A DNA stretch of 64,000 nucleotides from Pseudomonas izuensis (GCF_009861505.1 NZ_WTFT01000035.1:1-64000); one strand, 5' to 3'. Counted from the first letter of the stretch, positions 41,551-50,895 are shown. The notes: a model not told the origin generated them from the letters alone. Program-made: numbers and translations.

Positions 41551-42783
41551 ATGACCGCTTCATCCCCTTCTCTATTGCAACGCCTGAAACGCACCAGCCT
41601 GGTCACGCAGATCATCATCGGCCTGATCGCCGGGATTGCCCTGGCCCTGATTGCGCCTGAAGCGGCCAAGTCCACCGCCTTCATCGGCAAAGTCTTCGTG
41701 TCCGCGCTGAAGGCGGTCGCGCCGATTCTGGTGTTCGTCCTGGTCATGGCCTCGATCGCCAACCACAAGCACGGTCAGCAAACCCACATCCGGCCGATCC
41801 TATTCCTGTATCTGCTGGGCACGTTCGCGGCCGCCGTGGTCGCGGTGGTTGCCAGCATGATGTTCCCGTCGAGTCTCGTCCTGTCCACCCATGACGTTGC
41901 CGTCACCGCACCGGGCGGCATCGGCGAAGTGCTGCAAAGCCTGCTGCTCAGCGTGGTCGACAACCCGGTCAGTGCCCTGATGAACGCCAATTTCATCGGC
42001 ATTCTGGCCTGGGCGATCGGCATGGGCATCGCCATTCGCCATGCCGGTGATACCACGCGCGAAGTGCTGGGCGACCTCTCCAACGGTGTGACAGTGATTG
42101 TGCGCCTGGTCATTTGCTTTGCGCCGCTGGGGATTTTTGGCCTCGTAGCCTCGACTCTGGCCACGTCAGGTTTCGGCGCCCTGATCGGCTACGCGCATCT
42201 GCTGGCCGTGTTGCTGGGCTGCATGCTGTTCGTGGCCTTGGTGATGAACCCGGTCATCGTGTTCTGGAAGCTGCGCCGCAACCCGTATCCACTGGTGCTG
42301 ATGTGCCTGCGCGAAAGCGGCATCACCGCGTTTTTCACCCGCAGTTCGGCGGCGAACATTCCGGTCAACCTTGAGCTGAGCAAGCGCCTGGGCCTGCATG
42401 AAGACACTTACTCGGTGTCGATCCCGCTCGGCGCCACCATCAACATGGCCGGCGCGGCGATCACTATCACTGTGCTGACTCTGGCGGCGGTGCACACCCT
42501 GGGCATTGCCGTGGACATTCCCACGGCCATTCTGCTGAGCGTCGTCGCGGCTATTTGTGCCTGTGGCGCCTCGGGCGTGGCCGGTGGTTCGCTGCTGCTG
42601 ATCCCGCTGGCGTGCAGCCTGTTCGGCATCCCCAGCGAAATCGCCATGCAGGTGGTGGCGGTCGGCTTCATTATTGGTGTGCTGCAGGATTCGGCGGAGA
42701 CGGCGTTGAATTCGTCCACTGACGTATTGTTCACGGCAGCGGCTTGCCTGGGTGAAGAGGCAAAAGCCCAACGATTGGCTTAA
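41551..42783 (+). CDS. sstT: Serine/threonine:Na+ symporter SstT
   Basis: A 410-residue member of the dicarboxylate/amino acid:cation symporter family, with 8-9 membrane segments. The C-terminal core shows FFTRSSAANIPVNLEL, the family serine-rich hairpin, followed by PLGATINMAGAAI. Length and sequence match SstT, which takes up Ser and Thr with Na+. Monocistronic; a REP pair follows directly. Confidence 0.95.
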   Translation: MTASSPSLLQRLKRTSLVTQIIIGLIAGIALALIAPEAAKSTAFIGKVFVSALKAVAPILVFVLVMASIANHKHGQQTHIRPILFLYLLGTFAAAVVAVVASMMFPSSLVLSTHDVAVTAPGGIGEVLQSLLLSVVDNPVSALMNANFIGILAWAIGMGIAIRHAGDTTREVLGDLSNGVTVIVRLVICFAPLGIFGLVASTLATSGFGALIGYAHLLAVLLGCMLFVALVMNPVIVFWKLRRNPYPLVLMCLRESGITAFFTRSSAANIPVNLELSKRLGLHEDTYSVSIPLGATINMAGAAITITVLTLAAVHTLGIAVDIPTAILLSVVAAICACGASGVAGGSLLLIPLACSLFGIPSEIAMQVVAVGFIIGVLQDSAETALNSSTDVLFTAAACLGEEAKAQRLA

Positions 42784-42792
42784 CACCCAACC

Positions 42793-42877
42793 CTGTAGGA
42801 GCGAGCCTGCTCGCGATGGTGTGTCAGCCAACACGTACCCGGCTGACACTCCATCGCGAGCAGGCTCGCTCCTACAG
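42793..42877. repeat. REP doublet (inverted pair)
   Basis: CTGTAGGAGCGAGCCTGCTCGCGATGG and its inverse flank a spacer. The whole can fold into a long hairpin. It lies between sstT and the DUF1993 gene, where it may protect mRNA ends. Confidence 0.93.
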
Positions 42878-42897
42878 TTTTTTTGTAGCCGGGCGGT

Positions 42898-43407
42898 TTA
42901 GAACGCGCCCATGTAATCGCGCTTGCCCACTTCCACACCGTTATGACGCAGCAGCGCATAAGTGGTGGTGACGTGGAAGAAGAACTGCGGCAGGCCGTAG
43001 GTCAGCAGGTAAGCCTGGCCGGAAAAGCGCTTCTCTTTCGGCGTGCCCGGACGGGTCACGATTTCGATGCCTTCCTTGCCGTTGATCTGCTCCGGTTTGA
43101 TCTCACCAATGAACGCCAGCACCTTGGCGATCAACGCTTGTAGCTCGGCGAAGGTGGTTTCGGTGTCGTCGTACTTCGGCAATTCGACTTCAGCCAGACG
43201 CGCGGACACGCCTTTGGCGAAATCAACGGCGATCTGCACCTGACGCACCAGTGGGAACATGTCCGGGTACAGGCGGGCTTGCAGGAAGGCGTTCGGGTCG
43301 ATGTTCTTGGCGGTGGCGTGGGCTTCGGCCTTGTTCAGCACATCGCTCAGGGCGTTGAGCATCTGTTTGAAAACCGGAACGGAAGCGTCATACAGGGAAA
43401 TGGTCAT
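42898..43407 (-). CDS. DUF1993 family protein
   Basis: A 169-residue cytoplasmic protein of the DUF1993 family, which belongs to the DinB-like four-helix fold. It has MTISLYDASVPVFKQML at the start and GLPQFFFHVTTTYALLRHNGVEVGK near the end. No enzymatic role is established. The start at 43407 is the family N-terminus; the longer frame reads into the REP sequence. It is flanked by REP doublets on both sides. Confidence 0.9.
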   Translation of the reverse strand: MTISLYDASVPVFKQMLNALSDVLNKAEAHATAKNIDPNAFLQARLYPDMFPLVRQVQIAVDFAKGVSARLAEVELPKYDDTETTFAELQALIAKVLAFIGEIKPEQINGKEGIEIVTRPGTPKEKRFSGQAYLLTYGLPQFFFHVTTTYALLRHNGVEVGKRDYMGAF

Positions 43408-43446
43408 GGCAGGTCTCATGGTGTGACGGAGGGAAACATCAGCCAC

Positions 43447-43549
43447 CTGTAGGAGCGAGCCTGCTCGCGATGAACCACCAGACACCACGGGTCATCAGAC
43501 AACCCGCGTTATCGTTGACGACCATCGCGAGCAGGCTCGCTCCTACAGG
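43447..43549. repeat. REP doublet (inverted pair)
   Basis: CCTGTAGGAGCGAGCCTGC at the left and its inverse at the right (GCAGGCTCGCTCCTACAGG), about 100 bases overall. It is in the spacer between the DUF1993 gene and the SDR gene. Confidence 0.93.
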
Positions 43550-43605
43550 GGATCGTATAGTGGGCCGATTATAGCCATGCATGGCCCTTCCCAGACTGCT
43601 CTTTT

Positions 43606-44481
43606 TCAGCTGCCGTACACCTTTGCCGCCGGAACCGCCTGAGTCAGCAGTTGAGCGACCGCGTCACCCATCTCACCAACCGCCCAGCGACCCTTGCGAT
43701 CCAGTTCAGGACCTCGACGCCAGCCGTCGGCAATCGACAACTTGCCGCCCTCGATTTCGAACATCTGGCCGGTGACATCGGCAGACGCCTCGGACCCGAG
43801 CCACACCACCAGCGGCGCAACGTTTTCCGGGGCGAAGTAATCAAAGCCCTCCTCCGGCTTCTTCATGGTCTCGGCAAACACCTGCTCGGTCATCCCGGTT
43901 CGCGCCGCCGGAGCGAGGGCGTTGACGGTAATCCCGTAGCGTCCCAGTTCCGCCGCCTGTACCAACGTCAACGAAGCAATCCCACCCTTGGCCGCCGCAT
44001 AGTTGGACTGGCCGATGGAACCCTGCAACCCGGCGCCGGAACTGGTGTTGATAATCCGCGCATTGACCTTTGCGCCACCCTTGGCCTGCTCACGCCAATA
44101 CTTGGCGGCATGACTGGCGATACAGAAATGGCCTTTCAGATGCACGGCCACCACCGCATCCCAATCGGCCTCTGTGAGGCTGGCGAACATGCGGTCGCGG
44201 CAGATGCCGGCGTTGTTGACCACTACATTCAGTCCGCCGAAGGTTTCGATGGCCTGGCGCACGATGAGCGCCGCCGAGTCATAGCGGGTGATGTCGTCGC
44301 TGTTGGCCACGGCGCTGCCGCCCTGACCGAGGATTTCGCCGACCACGGCCAGTGCCGCCTCACGATTGATGTCATTGACCACCACTTTGGCGCCCTCGGC
44401 GGCAAAGGCCAGCGCATAGGCCCGGCCCAGACCACCACCGGCGCCAGTAATGATCACCACGCGGTTTTCACAGATTTTCAT
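43606..44481 (-). CDS. SDR-family dehydrogenase (HSD17B4-like) of the steroid cluster
   Basis: A 291-residue short-chain dehydrogenase. The NAD(P)-binding motif is TGAGGGLG (about 12-19), an Asp after the second strand (VVVNDINR) favours NAD, and the catalytic Ser and YAAAK are present. It resembles the dehydrogenase part of multifunctional beta-oxidation enzymes, so a 3-hydroxyacyl-CoA or hydroxysteroid-side substrate is likely. The ATG at 44481 starts the conserved N-terminus; the open frame beyond it is REP sequence. It is the most distal gene of the minus-strand steroid block, separated from the thiolase gene by a REP doublet. Confidence 0.85.
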   Translation of the reverse strand: MKICENRVVIITGAGGGLGRAYALAFAAEGAKVVVNDINREAALAVVGEILGQGGSAVANSDDITRYDSAALIVRQAIETFGGLNVVVNNAGICRDRMFASLTEADWDAVVAVHLKGHFCIASHAAKYWREQAKGGAKVNARIINTSSGAGLQGSIGQSNYAAAKGGIASLTLVQAAELGRYGITVNALAPAARTGMTEQVFAETMKKPEEGFDYFAPENVAPLVVWLGSEASADVTGQMFEIEGGKLSIADGWRRGPELDRKGRWAVGEMGDAVAQLLTQAVPAAKVYGS

Positions 44482-44510
44482 GTTGTTATTCCTTCCTGGT
44501 CGACGGGTTC

Positions 44511-44604
44511 CCTGTAGGAGCGAGCCTGCTCGCGATGACGGCGGCACATCCGACATCCATGTGACAGACATACCGTCATCGCGAGCAGGCTCGCTCCTAC
44601 AGGG
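44511..44604. repeat. REP doublet (inverted pair)
   Basis: CCTGTAGGAGCGAGCCTGC and its inverse, with a 50-base spacer. It lies between the SDR gene and the thiolase gene. Confidence 0.93.
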
Positions 44605-44632
44605 TCAGGGTGTTTCTTGAAATCGGGTTCGC

Positions 44633-45781
44633 TTACAACCGCTCGATAATCGTCACATTGGCCTGGCCACCGCCTTCGCACATGGTCTGCAAGCCATAGC
44701 GACCGCCGCTGCGTTCCAGTTCATGCAACAGGCTGCACATCAACCGCGTGCCAGTGGCTCCCAACGGATGGCCGAGGGCAATCGCGCCGCCGTTGACGTT
44801 GGTTTGTTCATGGGGATAGCCGGTCTCCTTGAGCCAGGCCATGGCCACCGAGGCGAAGGCTTCGTTGATTTCCACCCGGTCGATGTCTTCGAGCCGCATG
44901 CCGGCGCGTTTCAGTGCATAGGCGGTGGCCGGGATCGGCGCGGTGAGCATCCAGATCGGGTCTTCGGCGCGCACGCTCAGGTGGTGAATGCGTGCACGGG
45001 GCGTCAGCCCGTAACGCTTGAGCGCCGCTTCGGAAACGATCAGCATCGCGCTGGCCGCATCGCAGGTCTGGCTCGATACCGCCGCCGTCACCCGGTCGCA
45101 GCCGAACAGAAACTCCAGTTCGGCCATTTTTTCCAGGCTGGTCTGGCGCGGCGTTTCATCGTGCAACACACCGGCCAGCGGTACGATTTCGCGGCTGAAC
45201 CGGCCTTGTTCGATGGCGCGCAAGGCCCGCTGATGGGACTCCAGCGACCAGGCTTCCAGCTGGGCCCGGGACAGGTCCCACTTTTCAGCGATCATCTGCG
45301 CCGAACGAAACTGTGTCGGTGGTTGTGCACCATAACGGCGGACCCAGCCTTCGGAACCGCTGAACGGATCGCTGAAGCCCAGGGGCTCGGCGGCGATCAT
45401 CGCCGAAGAGATCGGGATCTGGGTCATGGTCTGCACACCACCGGCCACGACCACGTCCTGGGTACCGCTCATGATCGCCTGCGCCGCGAAGTGCACCGCT
45501 TGCTGGGACGAACCGCACTGGCGGTCGATGGTGGTGCCGGGCACCGATTGCGACAGGCCGGCAGCCAGCCAACTGGTGCGGGCGATGTCCCCGGCCAACG
45601 GGCCGATGGTGTCGACACAGCCGAAAATCACATCGTCGTAATCGTCGTCGGGGATGGCATTGCGCTCAACCAGCGAGCGCAACACATGGGCGCCCAGGTC
45701 GGCGGCGTGAATCTGGCTCAAACCACCCTTGCGCCGTCCGGTGGGCGTGCGCAGGGCGTCGACTATGTAGGCTTCAGGCAT
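44633..45781 (-). CDS. Acetyl-CoA acyltransferase (thiolase), FadA6-like
   Basis: A 382-residue thiolase. The nucleophile Cys89 lies in DRQCGSS, His338 in ALGHPLGATGTR and the second Cys368 in MCEGGGQAN. It cleaves a 3-ketoacyl-CoA, releasing acetyl-CoA or a shortened acyl-CoA. Among CoA-dependent genes for the last steroid rings, it most likely plays the FadA6 role on products of the C/D-ring remnant. It is separated from the acyl-CoA dehydrogenase pair by a REP doublet, so it may have its own transcript or be stabilised separately. Confidence 0.88.
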   Translation of the reverse strand: MPEAYIVDALRTPTGRRKGGLSQIHAADLGAHVLRSLVERNAIPDDDYDDVIFGCVDTIGPLAGDIARTSWLAAGLSQSVPGTTIDRQCGSSQQAVHFAAQAIMSGTQDVVVAGGVQTMTQIPISSAMIAAEPLGFSDPFSGSEGWVRRYGAQPPTQFRSAQMIAEKWDLSRAQLEAWSLESHQRALRAIEQGRFSREIVPLAGVLHDETPRQTSLEKMAELEFLFGCDRVTAAVSSQTCDAASAMLIVSEAALKRYGLTPRARIHHLSVRAEDPIWMLTAPIPATAYALKRAGMRLEDIDRVEINEAFASVAMAWLKETGYPHEQTNVNGGAIALGHPLGATGTRLMCSLLHELERSGGRYGLQTMCEGGGQANVTIIERL

Positions 45782-45838
45782 GGTTTACCTCGGTGAAAAG
45801 AATTGGAGCCTTGCACGGTCATCAACATCGACCGATAA

Positions 45839-45934
45839 CCTGTAGGAGCAAGGCTTGCCCGCGATGGCGGAGTGTCAGTCAACATTGATGTGGCTGACAC
45901 TCCGCCATCGCGGGCAAGCCTTGCTCCTACAGGG
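45839..45934. repeat. REP doublet, variant core
   Basis: CCTGTAGGAGCAAGGCTTGCCCGCGATGG and its inverse. The core differs from the other doublets (AAGGCTTGCCCGC instead of GAGCCTGCTCGC), showing a second REP subtype. It lies between the thiolase and the acyl-CoA dehydrogenase genes. Confidence 0.92.
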
Positions 45935-45941
45935 GATGTGA

Positions 45942-46997
45942 TCAAAAGGTATTTCCGGCACCCAACGCGCGATTGCCATCGAACAGCGCCCCGCGAATCC
46001 GCCCTTTGTGCAACCCGCGATCACCCCAGACCTTGTCCAGCGCCCAGGCGCGTTTCATGAACAGATGCAGGTCGACTTCCCAGGTGTACCCCATCGCGCC
46101 GTGGGCCTGGATGGTGTTTTTCGCGGCCAGCATGGCCGCTTCCGCCGTCGCCAGTTTGGCGTGGGACACCAGCACGTCCTGCCCTGCCTGCTGCCCGGCG
46201 ACGGCATGAGCGGCGCGATACAACGGGCCTTTGGCGAATTCGATCTGCACCGCGACATTGGCCATCAAATGCTTGACCGCCTGGAACGAACCGACTGGTT
46301 TGCCGAACTGCTTGCGCTCGAAGGTGTAGTCCACCGCCAGGTCGACCATGCGCTTGGCCAGCCCCAGCAATTGAGCGGCACTACCGAGGGCGCCGCGGTT
46401 GACCGCAGCGGCCCACAAACGACGGCCCTGTTCACCGCTGGCAACGCAGGTAGCAGGCGCCGGCGTCCACTGGACCTGGAACAACTGGCGGCTGGGGTCG
46501 ACCGATACGTTACGCGTCAGGCTCACTGCTTCACGCTCAACCGCATGCACTTCATCGCCATGGGCCAGCAACAACAGATCCGCAACATGGGCATCGCTGA
46601 CCAGCGGGTTACCCGGCTCGCCAATCGCCAGTCGCGCACTGCCCTGCGCAACCCGCGACAACCAGTGCTGCTTGAGTGCTGCGTGTCGATCATCGAGTGC
46701 GGCAAGCAACGGCACACCGACCAGCATCGTCTCCACCAACGGCTCGGGCAGCCCAGCATAACCACATTCCTGGGCGATCAGAATGAAGTCCAGTTCATTG
46801 AGACCCATGCCATCGTGCGCCTCGGGCACCGTCAGGGCGGTCAGGCCCAGCTCCACCAGTTGCGCCCACAGCTCGTCACTGCGCCCGCTGTCGCTCTGCC
46901 ACAGTTCGCGAATGCGCTCCGGGGTGACTTCATTGATCAGAAAACTTCTGACGCTGTCCTGAAACAGCAGTTGATCGCGGCTGAAACTAAAGTCCAT
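45942..46997 (-). CDS. Acyl-CoA dehydrogenase family protein (probable non-catalytic partner)
   Basis: A 351-residue acyl-CoA dehydrogenase homologue. It has the N-terminal helical domain (MDFSFSRDQLLFQDSVRSFL) and C-terminal FAD-binding helices (FERKQFGKPVGSFQAVKHL). The segment that should hold the catalytic Glu reads VNRGALGSAAQ, with no Glu. Such proteins form alpha2beta2 heterotetramers with an active partner in steroid degraders (FadE28-FadE29 type). The partner is the gene 10 bases upstream. GAGGAAGAG precedes the ATG at 46997; the longer frame is not used. Confidence 0.85.
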   Translation of the reverse strand: MDFSFSRDQLLFQDSVRSFLINEVTPERIRELWQSDSGRSDELWAQLVELGLTALTVPEAHDGMGLNELDFILIAQECGYAGLPEPLVETMLVGVPLLAALDDRHAALKQHWLSRVAQGSARLAIGEPGNPLVSDAHVADLLLLAHGDEVHAVEREAVSLTRNVSVDPSRQLFQVQWTPAPATCVASGEQGRRLWAAAVNRGALGSAAQLLGLAKRMVDLAVDYTFERKQFGKPVGSFQAVKHLMANVAVQIEFAKGPLYRAAHAVAGQQAGQDVLVSHAKLATAEAAMLAAKNTIQAHGAMGYTWEVDLHLFMKRAWALDKVWGDRGLHKGRIRGALFDGNRALGAGNTF

Positions 46998-47007
46998 GGT
47001 CTCTTCC

Positions 47008-48174
47008 TCAGGCGCGCGGCATGCCGAGCATGCGTTCGGCAATGATGTTGCGCTGGATCTCGTTGGTGCCGGCGTAGATCGGCCCGGCCTGGGCAAACAG
47101 GAAACCTTCCAGCCAATGACCGACATCGCCGGCCGCCGGCGCTTCGGGCAGCAGCTCGCCGCGCAGGCCGAGGATGCTCAGGGCGGTGTCGTGCATGCGC
47201 TGATCCAGTTCCGACCAGAAGATCTTGTTGGTCGAAGATTCCGGGCCGATCTTGCCGCCCTGCACCAATTGCGAGGCGGTCATGTAGGTGCTCAGGGTGT
47301 AGGCCTCGGCGTCCAGCCAGGCACGCATCACCGCCTCGCCGATGGCCGGGTCGCGGTCGGCATGCTCGCGGTTGGCCTGATACAACTGCACCAGCCGTCG
47401 CGCGGTTTCCTGAAAACGCGCGGGTGAGCGCAGCAGCAATCCCCGTTCGAACCCGGCGGTGGACATCGCCACATGCCAGCCCATGCCCTCGCCGCCCAGG
47501 GCGTTTTCCACTGGCACTTTGACGTCATCGAAGAAGATCTCGGCGAACCCCGGCAGACCGTTGAGCTGCGGGATCGGCCGCACAGTGATCCCCGGCGTAT
47601 CCAGCGGCAGCAGAATGAACGTCAGGCCGTGATGGCGCTGGGACTGCCCGTCAGTGCGAAAAATACCGAAGGCCCAATCGGCCCACACCGCGCGGGTCGA
47701 CCAGGTTTTCTGACCGTTGATCACGTAGTGGTCGCCGATCCGTTCGGCTCGGGAGCGGATCGCCGCCATGTCGGAACCGGCACCCGGCTCGGACCAGGCC
47801 TGGGCCCAGATGTCTTCACCGGTGGCCATGCGCGGCAGAAAACGTGCCTTTTGTTCTTCGCTGCCGTACTCCATCAAGGTCGGGCCGAGCAGGAAGATGC
47901 CGTTCTGGTTGACCCGTGCCGGCGCCCCGGAACGGTAGTATTCCTCTTCGAAAATCAGCCACTCGATCAAGTCGCAGCCGCGCCCGCCCAGTTCGGTCGG
48001 CCAGGTCACCATGCCCCAACGGCCTTCGTTGAGTTTGGCTTCCCAGGCACGGTGCTCGGCAAAGCCCTGTTCGGTGTCGAACGATTGCAGCGGTTCACTC
48101 GGTACATTGGCCGTCAGCCAGGTTCGCGCTTCGGCACGAAAGGCCTGCTGGGCCGGGGTATAGGTCAGGTCCAT
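47008..48174 (-). CDS. Acyl-CoA dehydrogenase, catalytic subunit of a pair
   Basis: A 388-residue FAD enzyme introducing an alpha,beta double bond into a CoA thioester. AWSEPGAGSDMA is the family signature. STAGFERGLLL carries a Glu at the place of the catalytic base of LCAD-type enzymes, while the MCAD-type position is Ala (IYAGTNEIQ). It is adjacent to a Glu-lacking homologue, so the two probably form a heterotetramer acting on a steroid ring-derived CoA ester (FadE30, FadE31/32 or ScdC1C2-like). The start at 48174 follows the crotonase stop by 10 bases; GAAGG lies upstream. Confidence 0.88.
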   Translation of the reverse strand: MDLTYTPAQQAFRAEARTWLTANVPSEPLQSFDTEQGFAEHRAWEAKLNEGRWGMVTWPTELGGRGCDLIEWLIFEEEYYRSGAPARVNQNGIFLLGPTLMEYGSEEQKARFLPRMATGEDIWAQAWSEPGAGSDMAAIRSRAERIGDHYVINGQKTWSTRAVWADWAFGIFRTDGQSQRHHGLTFILLPLDTPGITVRPIPQLNGLPGFAEIFFDDVKVPVENALGGEGMGWHVAMSTAGFERGLLLRSPARFQETARRLVQLYQANREHADRDPAIGEAVMRAWLDAEAYTLSTYMTASQLVQGGKIGPESSTNKIFWSELDQRMHDTALSILGLRGELLPEAPAAGDVGHWLEGFLFAQAGPIYAGTNEIQRNIIAERMLGMPRA

Positions 48175-48184
48175 GAATGTGCCT

Positions 48185-48940
48185 TCAGCCGTTGAATCGG
48201 GCATCGCGTTTCTCGACGAACGAGTCGCGTGCTTCCTGAGAATCCAGTGAGCGATAGGCTTCGAGGGTGAAGCCCTGCTCCCAGCGGTATTTGTCTTCGA
48301 GATTGCCGTCTTCGATGCCGGTCAGCGCTTCCTTGGCCAGGCTGATCATGCCCGGGCTCTTGGCGGCGATGGTGCGAGCGATCTGCAGGGCGGTTTCGCG
48401 CAGGTCTTCGCGCTTGACCACTTGCTCCACCGCACCGAGGCGCCAGGCTTCGGCGGCGTCGATGGCCTCGCCGGTGAAATACATGTGACGGACTTTCTGC
48501 ACCGGGAACAGCCGCTGCAAATGCGCACCGCCGCCCATGGCACCGCGATCCACTTCCGGCACGCCGAAGGTGGCGCACTCGGACGCGACGATGATGTCGG
48601 CAGCGCCACAAATGCCGATGCCGCCACCGAGCACGAAGCCGTGCACGGCGACGATCACCGGTTTCGGGTTGCGATGGATCGCCTTGAAGCTGTCGTAGTT
48701 GCCCTTGTTCACCGCGACGATCAGGTTGCCGTCGGCGGCCAGTTCCTTGATATCGACCCCGGCGCAGAAGCCGCGACCTTCGGCACGGATCACGATCACC
48801 CGCACATCGCAATGACGGCCCAGATTTTCGATCTCGCTGGCGATGTCGGCCCAGCCCTGGCAGTTGAAGGCGTTGACCGGTGGCCGGTCGAACACCAGTT
48901 CGGCAATGCCGTTATCGATACTGACGCTAAATGGTTTCAT
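48185..48940 (-). CDS. Enoyl-CoA hydratase/isomerase family protein
   Basis: A 251-residue crotonase. The oxyanion-hole segments are GRGFCAGVDIKEL and GGGIGICGAADI, with an acidic residue in VPEVDRGAMGG. The reaction may be hydration of the product of the adjacent acyl-CoA dehydrogenases, as for EchA13-type proteins, but crotonases also hydrolyse or isomerise. It lies in a tight operon: 12 bases from ipdC and 10 from the dehydrogenase gene. Confidence 0.87.
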   Translation of the reverse strand: MKPFSVSIDNGIAELVFDRPPVNAFNCQGWADIASEIENLGRHCDVRVIVIRAEGRGFCAGVDIKELAADGNLIVAVNKGNYDSFKAIHRNPKPVIVAVHGFVLGGGIGICGAADIIVASECATFGVPEVDRGAMGGGAHLQRLFPVQKVRHMYFTGEAIDAAEAWRLGAVEQVVKREDLRETALQIARTIAAKSPGMISLAKEALTGIEDGNLEDKYRWEQGFTLEAYRSLDSQEARDSFVEKRDARFNG

Positions 48941-48952
48941 GACTTTTTCCCT

Positions 48953-50020
48953 TCACGACACACGGCGGCACAGCTCGCCCAGGCGCGCTTCGGCGTCGCG
49001 GACGATCTGTTCAATCAATTGGGCGCAGCTGGGCAGGCTGTCGATGGAGGCGGCGATCTGCCCGGCAGGCAAAACACCCTCGGCCGGTTGCCCATCGACC
49101 ATGGCTTTCTGGATCACCATCGGCGCGTTGGCGGCCATGAGGCTTTGCGCGGCGGTCAGTTCACCGGCGCCGCGCATCTTCAAGGCACTGCCGAGCAGTT
49201 GCGTCAGGCTCATGCCGGTATGGCGGCGATACGCCAGGCCACTCTGCAACGCCAGCAGCAAGCGTTTGAGGCCACCGCTTTTTTCCAGCTGATCGAGCAA
49301 TTCGTTGCGGATCATCCGTTGCGGCATGCCGTCGATGGCGCGGCTGATGATGATCGCCGCCGGGTCCTTGACCGCCAGGTAACGCGCCAGCGTCGCCCGT
49401 GGTACCGGGCTGTCGGCGCACATCAGAAACCGCGTGCCCATGGCGATGCCTTCGGCGCCGTAGGCCAGCGCCGAGACCAGGCCTTTGCCGTCCTTGAAAC
49501 CACCGGCTGCCACCACAGGCACCGACACGGCGTTGACCACCTGATCGAGCAGCATCGAGGTCGGCACCGAGCCGGTATGCCCGCCGCCCTCGCCGCCCTG
49601 CACGGTCACCGCATCGGCGCCCATTTCCACGGCTTTCTGTGCGTGTTTCAGGGCACCCACGGTAGGAATGCACACCACCCCGGCATCCTTCAGACGGCTG
49701 ATCATTTGCTTGCCGGGCGAACGGCTGTAGCTGACCGCCCGGACTTTGTGGCGCAACACCAGCTCGACGATGTCAGCGGCGTTGGCTTGATACATATGGA
49801 AGTTCACACCGAATGGCTGATCCGTCAGGCGCCGGGTTTCAAGAATCGCCGATTCCATCTGCTGCGGCTCGATGGTCGCGCCGGCAAGAAAACCGAAGCC
49901 CCCGGCATTGCCCGTGGCCGCCACCAGTTTCGGATCGGCGACCCAGCCCATGGCGGTCTGGATGATCGGGTAGCGGCAACCGAGCAACTCGGTCAGTCGA
50001 GTGTTCAAGGAAATCGCCAT
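48953..50020 (-). CDS. ipdC: NAD(P)H-dependent flavin reductase / 2-nitropropane dioxygenase family, IpdC-like
   Basis: A 355-residue TIM-barrel FMN protein of the nitronate monooxygenase family (QTAMGWVADPKLVAAT, GGEGGGHTGS, IAMGTRFLM). Next to ipdAB it corresponds to IpdC, which acts on the CoA ester of the last steroid rings in Mycobacterium, probably reducing or shifting a double bond. True nitronate oxidation is unlikely in this context. A GTG two codons upstream (50026) overlaps the crotonase TGA, so translation is probably coupled; either start is possible. Confidence 0.82.
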   Translation of the reverse strand: MAISLNTRLTELLGCRYPIIQTAMGWVADPKLVAATGNAGGFGFLAGATIEPQQMESAILETRRLTDQPFGVNFHMYQANAADIVELVLRHKVRAVSYSRSPGKQMISRLKDAGVVCIPTVGALKHAQKAVEMGADAVTVQGGEGGGHTGSVPTSMLLDQVVNAVSVPVVAAGGFKDGKGLVSALAYGAEGIAMGTRFLMCADSPVPRATLARYLAVKDPAAIIISRAIDGMPQRMIRNELLDQLEKSGGLKRLLLALQSGLAYRRHTGMSLTQLLGSALKMRGAGELTAAQSLMAANAPMVIQKAMVDGQPAEGVLPAGQIAASIDSLPSCAQLIEQIVRDAEARLGELCRRVS

Positions 50021-50022
50021 GC

Positions 50023-50895
50023 TCACGCCCCGCCCGCTTTGCGCTGGGAACTGGCCATGGCCTTGGCGTCGTAGCCGCCAAGGCGGTCACCGGACACCAG
50101 TTCGTTGTGCGCGTGGGCGAAGTGATGCAGGCCAAAGACCATGTCCATGGTCGCGCGCTTGCCCATCAGGTCTTCAGCGTTGTTCACCGCCTGCTTGCTC
50201 AATTGCAGGCCCAGGCGTGGCATCTGCGCGATGCGCCCGGCGATGTCGAGCGTCTGTTGCTCCAGCTCATCGCGGGCGACTACCCGGTTGAGCATGCCCA
50301 TCTGATAGGCACGCGGGGCCGGCATGCGTTCGCCGAGGAACAGGAACTCCTTGGCGATGCGCGGGTTCAGTTCATGCACATGGGCGAAATACTCCACACC
50401 GGGAATACCCATGCGCACCACCGGATCAGCGAAGTAAGCATCCTCACTGGCGACGATCAGGTCGCAGACCCAGGCCAGCATCAACCCGCCGGCAATGCAG
50501 GCGCCCTGGACCATGGCGATGGTCGGCTTGGGCATCTCGCGCCAGCGTCGGCACATGCCCAGGTAAACCTCCTGCTCACGGGCGTAGAGAAACTCGCCGC
50601 CCGGCTTGTTCACATGGTCGTACCACAGGCTCGCCCGGTCGAAGGTCTTGTCCACATCTCGACCGGGTGTGCCGATGTCATGCCCGGCGGAGAAATGCTT
50701 GCCGGCGCCACGCAGCACAATGACTTTCACTTCATCGTCATCGCAGGCCCGGCGAAACGCCGCGTCCAGCGCATAAGTCATCTGCGAGTTCTGCGCGTTG
50801 TGGAACTCGGGGCGGTTCATGGTGACCAGGGCCACCGCGCCGCGCACCTCGTACAACACCACCTCGGCCTGATTGTTATCGTTATCTTCAGCCAT
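50023..50895 (-). CDS. Enoyl-CoA hydratase family protein, EchA20-like ring hydrolase candidate
   Basis: A 290-residue crotonase, longer than usual, with MNRPEFHNAQNSQMTYAL and GKHFSAGHDIG, then IAGGLMLAWVCDL. In Mycobacterium the gene next to ipdAB is echA20, whose product hydrolyses the D-ring of the indanone CoA ester. The same neighbours here (ipdB upstream, ipdC downstream) make this the best EchA20 candidate. The start at 50895 has GGAG upstream; five earlier codons are not needed. The stop overlaps the potential GTG of ipdC. Confidence 0.83.
   Translation of the reverse strand: MAEDNDNNQAEVVLYEVRGAVALVTMNRPEFHNAQNSQMTYALDAAFRRACDDDEVKVIVLRGAGKHFSAGHDIGTPGRDVDKTFDRASLWYDHVNKPGGEFLYAREQEVYLGMCRRWREMPKPTIAMVQGACIAGGLMLAWVCDLIVASEDAYFADPVVRMGIPGVEYFAHVHELNPRIAKEFLFLGERMPAPRAYQMGMLNRVVARDELEQQTLDIAGRIAQMPRLGLQLSKQAVNNAEDLMGKRATMDMVFGLHHFAHAHNELVSGDRLGGYDAKAMASSQRKAGGA

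Noticed and set aside
42793..42877. Inverted ends considered as an insertion sequence
   Set aside because: No transposase frame lies between the ends; the size and core match REP doublets that recur in the window.
48422..50074. A 550-codon plus-strand frame across two steroid genes
   Set aside because: It crosses gene boundaries of the coupled minus-strand operon and has no family resemblance; the minus-strand crotonase and IpdC motifs are intact.
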